Shown here one piece after another: positions 59,701-64,000 of a stretch of 64,000 bases of DNA. The notes under the pieces were generated by a model, which was not told the origin of the DNA, ran no database searches, and saw only the letters and a list, made by a program, of their open reading frames with translations. Positions within the stretch are counted from its first letter, which is position 1, and each line of letters opens with the position of its first letter. Made by a program: the position numbers and the translations under genes. The DNA is from Mercurialis annua (lineage: Eukaryota; Streptophyta; Magnoliopsida; Malpighiales; Euphorbiaceae): contig NC_065570.1 of assembly GCF_937616625.2 (NCBI RefSeq), positions 26,870,046 to 26,934,045 of the forward strand. The letters run 5' to 3'.

Positions 59701-62700
59701 ATTTGTTTCGGAACGTTTGTAAACATTTGGCTTAAATTGCTAAAAAAGTGAAATGCTTGGTTTTGTTTCGTAACGTTTGTAAAGCTTTGGCATAAATCGC
59801 TAAAAATGTGAAACTTTTTAATTTGTTTCGTAACGTTTTAAAAATTTGGTTTTGTTTCGTAACGTTTGTAAACGTTTTGCTTAAATCGCTAAAAAGGTGA
59901 AACATTTGGATTTGTTTCGTAACGTTTGTAAAAGTATGGCGTAAATCGCTAAAAAGGAGAAACGTTTGGATTTGGTTCGTAACTTTGTAAACGTTTTGCT
60001 AAATCACTATAAAGGCAAAACGTTTAAATTTGTTTTGTAACTTTATAAACGTTTGGCTTAAATCGCCAAAAAGGGGAAACGTTTGGATTAATTTTGTGAC
60101 GTTTGTAAACGTTTGGCTTAAATTGCTAAAAAGGTGAAACTCTTGCATTTGTTTCGTAACGTTTTTAAACGTTTGGCTTAAATTGCTAAAAAGGTGAAAC
60201 GCTTGGATTTGTTTCATAACGTATGTAAACATTTGGCTTAATCTGCTAAAAAGACAAAACGCTTGGTTTTGTTTCGTAACGTTTGTAAACGTTTGGCTTA
60301 CATCGCTAAAAAGTTAAAATGTTTGGATTTTTTCGCAACGTTTTAAACGTTTCGCTTAAATCGCTAAAATGGGGAAACATTTGGATTTGTTTCGTAACGT
60401 TTGTAAACGTTTGGCTTAAATTGCTAAAAAGGTGAAATGTTTGGTTTTTTTTCGTAACGTTTGTAAACGTTCGGCTTAAAACACTAAAAAGGTGAAACGT
60501 TTGGATATGTTTCCTAACGTTTGTAAACATTTGGTTAAATTGCTAAAAAGGTGAAACACTTGGTTTTGTTTCGCAACGTTTTAAAATGTTTGGCTTAAAT
60601 TGCTAAAAAGATCAAACACTTGGATTTGTTTCGTAACATTTGTAAACGTTTGGCTTAAATTGCTTAAAAGGTGAAACGCTTGGTATTTGTTTCGTAACGT
60701 TTTTAACGTTTGGTTTTGTTTCGTAACGTTTGTAAACGTTTGGCTTAAATCGCTAAAAAGGCGAAATGTTGGGATTTGTTTCGTAACGTTTGTATACGTT
60801 TGGCTTAAATCGCTAAAACGGTGAAACGTTTGTATTTGTTTCGTAACGTTTGTAAACGTTTGGCTTAAATCGCTAAAAAGGCGAAACGTTTGGATTTGTT
60901 TCGTAACGTTTGTAAACATTTCGCTTAAATCGCTAAAAAGGCGAAACGTTTGAAATTGTTTCGTAATGTTCGTAAACTTTTGGCTTAAATCGCTAAAAAT
61001 ATGAAACGTTTAGATTTGTTTCGTAACGTTTGTAAACGTTTGGCATAAATCGCTAAAAAGGTGAAACGTTTGGATTTGTTTCGTATCGTTTGTAAACGTA
61101 TGGCTTAAATCGCTAAAAAGGTGAAACGTTTGGATTTGTTTCGTAACCTTTGTAAATTTTTGGCTTAAATTACTAAAAAGAAGAAACACTTTGATTTGTT
61201 TCGTAACGTTTGTAAAGGTTTGGCATTAATTGCTAAAAAGTAGAAATGCTTAGATTTGTTTCGTAATGTTTGTAAACGTTTGGCTTAAGCTGCTAAAAAG
61301 GTGAAACGTTTGGTTTTGTTTCGTAACGTTTGTAAGGGTTTGGCTTAAATCGCTAAAAATGTGAAACATTTGGATTTGTTTCGTAACGTTTTAAACGCTT
61401 GGATTTGTTTTGGAATGTTTGAAGACATTTGGCTTAAATTGCTAAAAAGGTGAAATTCTTGGTTTTGTTTCGTAACATTTGTAAAGGTTTTGCTCAAATC
61501 GCTAAAAAGGGGAAACATTTGGATTTGTTTCGCAACGTTTTTAACGTTTGGTTTTTTTTCGTAACGTTTGTGAAGGTTTTGCTTAAATCGCTAAAAAGGT
61601 GAAACATTTGGATTTGTTTCGTAACATTTGTAAACGTTTGGCTTAAATCGCTATAAAGGGGAAACGTTTGGATTTGTTTCGTAACTTTGTAAAGGTTTGG
61701 CTTAAATCGCCAAAAGTGAAACGTTTGGATTTGTTTCGTGACATTTGTAAACGTTTGGTTTAAATAGCTAAAAAGCTGAAACACGTGGATTTGTTTCGGA
61801 ACGTTTGTAAACGTTAGGCTTAAATTGCTAAAAAGGTGAAACGCTTGGATTTGTTTCGTAACGTTTGTAAACATTTGGCTTAAATTGCTAAAAAGGTGAA
61901 ACGCTTGATTTTGTTTCGTAACGTTTGTGAACGTTTGGCTTGAATCGCTAAAAAGTCAAAATGTTTGGATTTTTTTCGCAACGTTTTAAATGTCGCTTAA
62001 AACGCTAAAATGGGGAAACATTTGGATTTGTTTCGTAACGTTTGTAAACGTTTGGCTTAAATTGCTAAAAAGGTGAAATGTTTGGTTTTGTTTCATAACG
62101 TTTGTAAACGTTCGGCTTAAATCGCTAAAAAGGTGAAACGTTTGGATTTGTTTCCTAACGTTTGTAAACATTTGGGTTAAATTGCTAAAAAGGTGAAACA
62201 CTTGGTTTTGTTTCGCAACGTTTTAAAATGTTTGGCTTAAATTGCTAAAAAGATCAAACACTTGGATTTGTTTCGTAACATTTGTAAACGTTTGGCTTAA
62301 ATTGCTTAAAAGGTGACACGCTTGGTATTTGTTTCGTAACGTTTTTAACGTTTGGTTTTGTTTCGTAACGTTTGTAAACGTTAGGCTTAAATCGCTAAAA
62401 AGGCGAAATGTTTGGATTTGTTTCGTAACGTTTGTATACGTTTGGCTTAAATCGCTAAAAAGATGAAACGTTTGTATTTGTTTCGTAACGTTTGTTAACG
62501 TTTGGCTTAAATCGCTAAAATGGGGAAACGTTTGGATTCGTTTCGTAACGTTTGTAAACATTTCGCTTAAATCGCTAAAAAGGCGAAATGTTTGAAATTG
62601 TTTCGTAATGTTCGTAAACTTTTGGCTTAAATCGCTAACAATGTGAAACGTTTAGATTTGTTTCGTAATGTTTGTAAACGTTTGCCTTAAATCGCTAAAA

Positions 62701-64000
62701 AGGTGAAACGTTTGGATTTGTTTCGTATCGTTTGTAAACGTATGGCTTAAATTGCTAAAAAGGTGAAACGTTTGGATTTGTTTCGTAACCTTTGTAAATG
62801 TTTGGCTTATATTTCTAAAAGGTGAAACATTTTGATTTGTTTCGTAACGTTTGTAAAGGTTTGGCTTAAATTGCTAAAAAGGAGAAATGCTTAGATTTGT
62901 TTCGTAGCGTTTGTAAACGTTTGGCTTAAGCTGCTAAAAAGGTGAAACGCTTGGTTTTGTTTCGTAACGTTTGTAAGGGTTTGGCTTAAATCACTAAAAA
63001 TGTGAAATGTTTGGATTTGTTTCGTAACGTTTTAAACGCTTGGATTTGTTTCGGAACGTTTATAAAGGTTTGGCTTAAATTGCTAAAAAAGTGAAATTCT
63101 TGGTTTTGTTTCGTAACGTTTGTAAAGGTTTCGCTCGAATCGCTAAAAAGGGGAAACGTTTATATTTGTTTCGCAACGTTTTAAACGTTTGGTTTTTTTT
63201 CGTAACGTTAGTGAAGGTTTTGCTTAAATCGCTAAAAAGGTGAAACATTTGGATTTGTTTCGTCACATTTGTAAACGTTTGGCTTATATCGCTATAAAGG
63301 GGAAACGTTTGGATTTGTTTCGTAACTTTGTAAACGTTTGGCTTAAATCACTATAAAGGCGAAACGTTTGGATTTGTTTCGTAACTTTGTAAACGTTTGG
63401 CTTAAATTGCCAAAAAGGTGAAACGTTTGGATTTGTTTCGTGACGTTTGTAAACGTTTGGTTTAAATTGCTAAAAAGGTGAAACACTTGGATTTGTTTCG
63501 GAACGTTTCTAAATGTTAGGCTTAAATTGCTAAAGAGGTGAAACGCTTGGATTTGTTTCGTAACGTTTGTAAACATTTGGCTCAATTTTCTAAGAAGGTG
63601 AAACACTTGGTCTTGTTTCGTAACGTTTGTAAACGTTTGGCTTAAATCGCTAAAAAGTTAAAATGTTTGGATTTGTTTCGCAACATTTTAAACGTTTCGC
63701 TTAAATCGCTAAAATGGGGAAACATTTGGATTTAAACGTTTGTAAACGTTTGGCTTAAATTGCTAAAAAGGTGAAATGTTTGGTTTTGTTTCGTAACGTT
63801 TGTAAACGTTCGGCTTAAATCGCTAAAAAGGTGAAACGTTTGGATTTGTTTCCTAACATTTGTAAACGTTTGGCTTAAATTGCTAAAAAGGTGAAACACT
63901 TGGTTTTGTTTCGCAACGTTTTAAAAGGTTTGGCTTAAATTGCTAAAAAGATCAAACACTTGGATTTGTTTCGTAACCTTTGTAAACGTTTGGCTTAAAT
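56750..64000 (-). repeat. Higher-order repeat of about 1.64 kb at the right end
   Basis: Marker GATCAAACACTTGG recurs at 56758, 60607, 62250 and 63950, and CTTGGTATTTGTTTCG at 56829, 60681 and 62324. Spacings are 1643 and 1700 bp, plus one 3849-bp gap that probably holds a diverged unit. Copies share CTTAAGCTGCTAAAAAGG and other rare units. The array continues out of the window. Confidence 0.8.

Larger units (their letters stand above)
38523..64000 (-). repeat. Satellite array block 5, reverse orientation
   Basis: About 425 monomers of the same family, uninterrupted to the end of the window, so the array continues beyond it. The first 5 bp (GTTTG) are the right target duplication of the solo LTR. 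The block is built from several layers of tandem duplication, listed separately. All open frames here (for example 53148-54005, the longest at 285 codons) repeat a 20-residue pattern of the TNVTKQIQTFHLFSDLSQTF kind and are artefacts. No non-satellite sequence is seen. Confidence 0.97.

Noticed and set aside
1..64000. tRNA, rRNA or telomere-repeat sequence
   Set aside because: None seen. The only tRNA-related sequence is the 12-base primer-binding site of the retroelement.

Overview
The window is plant nuclear heterochromatin with no supportable protein-coding gene. Roughly 49 kb of the 64 kb is one AT-rich satellite with a 60-bp monomer. Three LTR-retrotransposon insertions interrupt it. The elements point to a plant, probably a eudicot: the primer-binding site matches plant initiator tRNA-Met, and the LTR ends and polypurine tract are of Ty3/gypsy (Tekay/Del-like) type. 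I cannot name the species.

Layout. 1-9483 is satellite in one orientation (forward). At about 9484 the array flips, with no spacer, and everything to the right is in the reverse orientation. 9484-10621 is satellite. 10622-12078 is a solo-LTR-like insertion with a GC-rich palindromic minisatellite. 12079-18858 is satellite. 18859-29075 is a complete 10.2-kb LTR element on the minus strand, with 5-bp target duplications, two 2.84-kb LTRs, PBS, PPT and a 4.5-kb non-coding interior (a LARD-type non-autonomous element). 29076-35552 is satellite. 35553-38522 is a 2.97-kb solo LTR of a related family. 38523-64000 is satellite.

Satellite structure. Each 60-bp monomer is two 30-bp half-units (A and B), both starting GG and ending in the palindrome AAACGTTT. 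Extra A halves with a one-base deletion recur as AAB modules. Above the monomer there are several layers of duplication: a 240-bp four-mer, about 1.0 kb, about 1.6 kb, 2.3 kb, and an adjacent tandem duplication of about 5.4 kb (42.1-47.4 kb and 47.4-52.9 kb). Most monomer variation is CpG to TpG/CpA, as expected for a heavily methylated array.

Because 60 is a multiple of 3, one frame stays open across many monomers and gives fake 20-residue-periodic proteins on both strands. I treat none of them as genes. The most novel signals are the modular half-unit grammar, a stem-loop that appears to co-vary between the two related LTR families, the GC-rich palindromic module shared by two LTRs, and the mosaic interior of the non-autonomous element.
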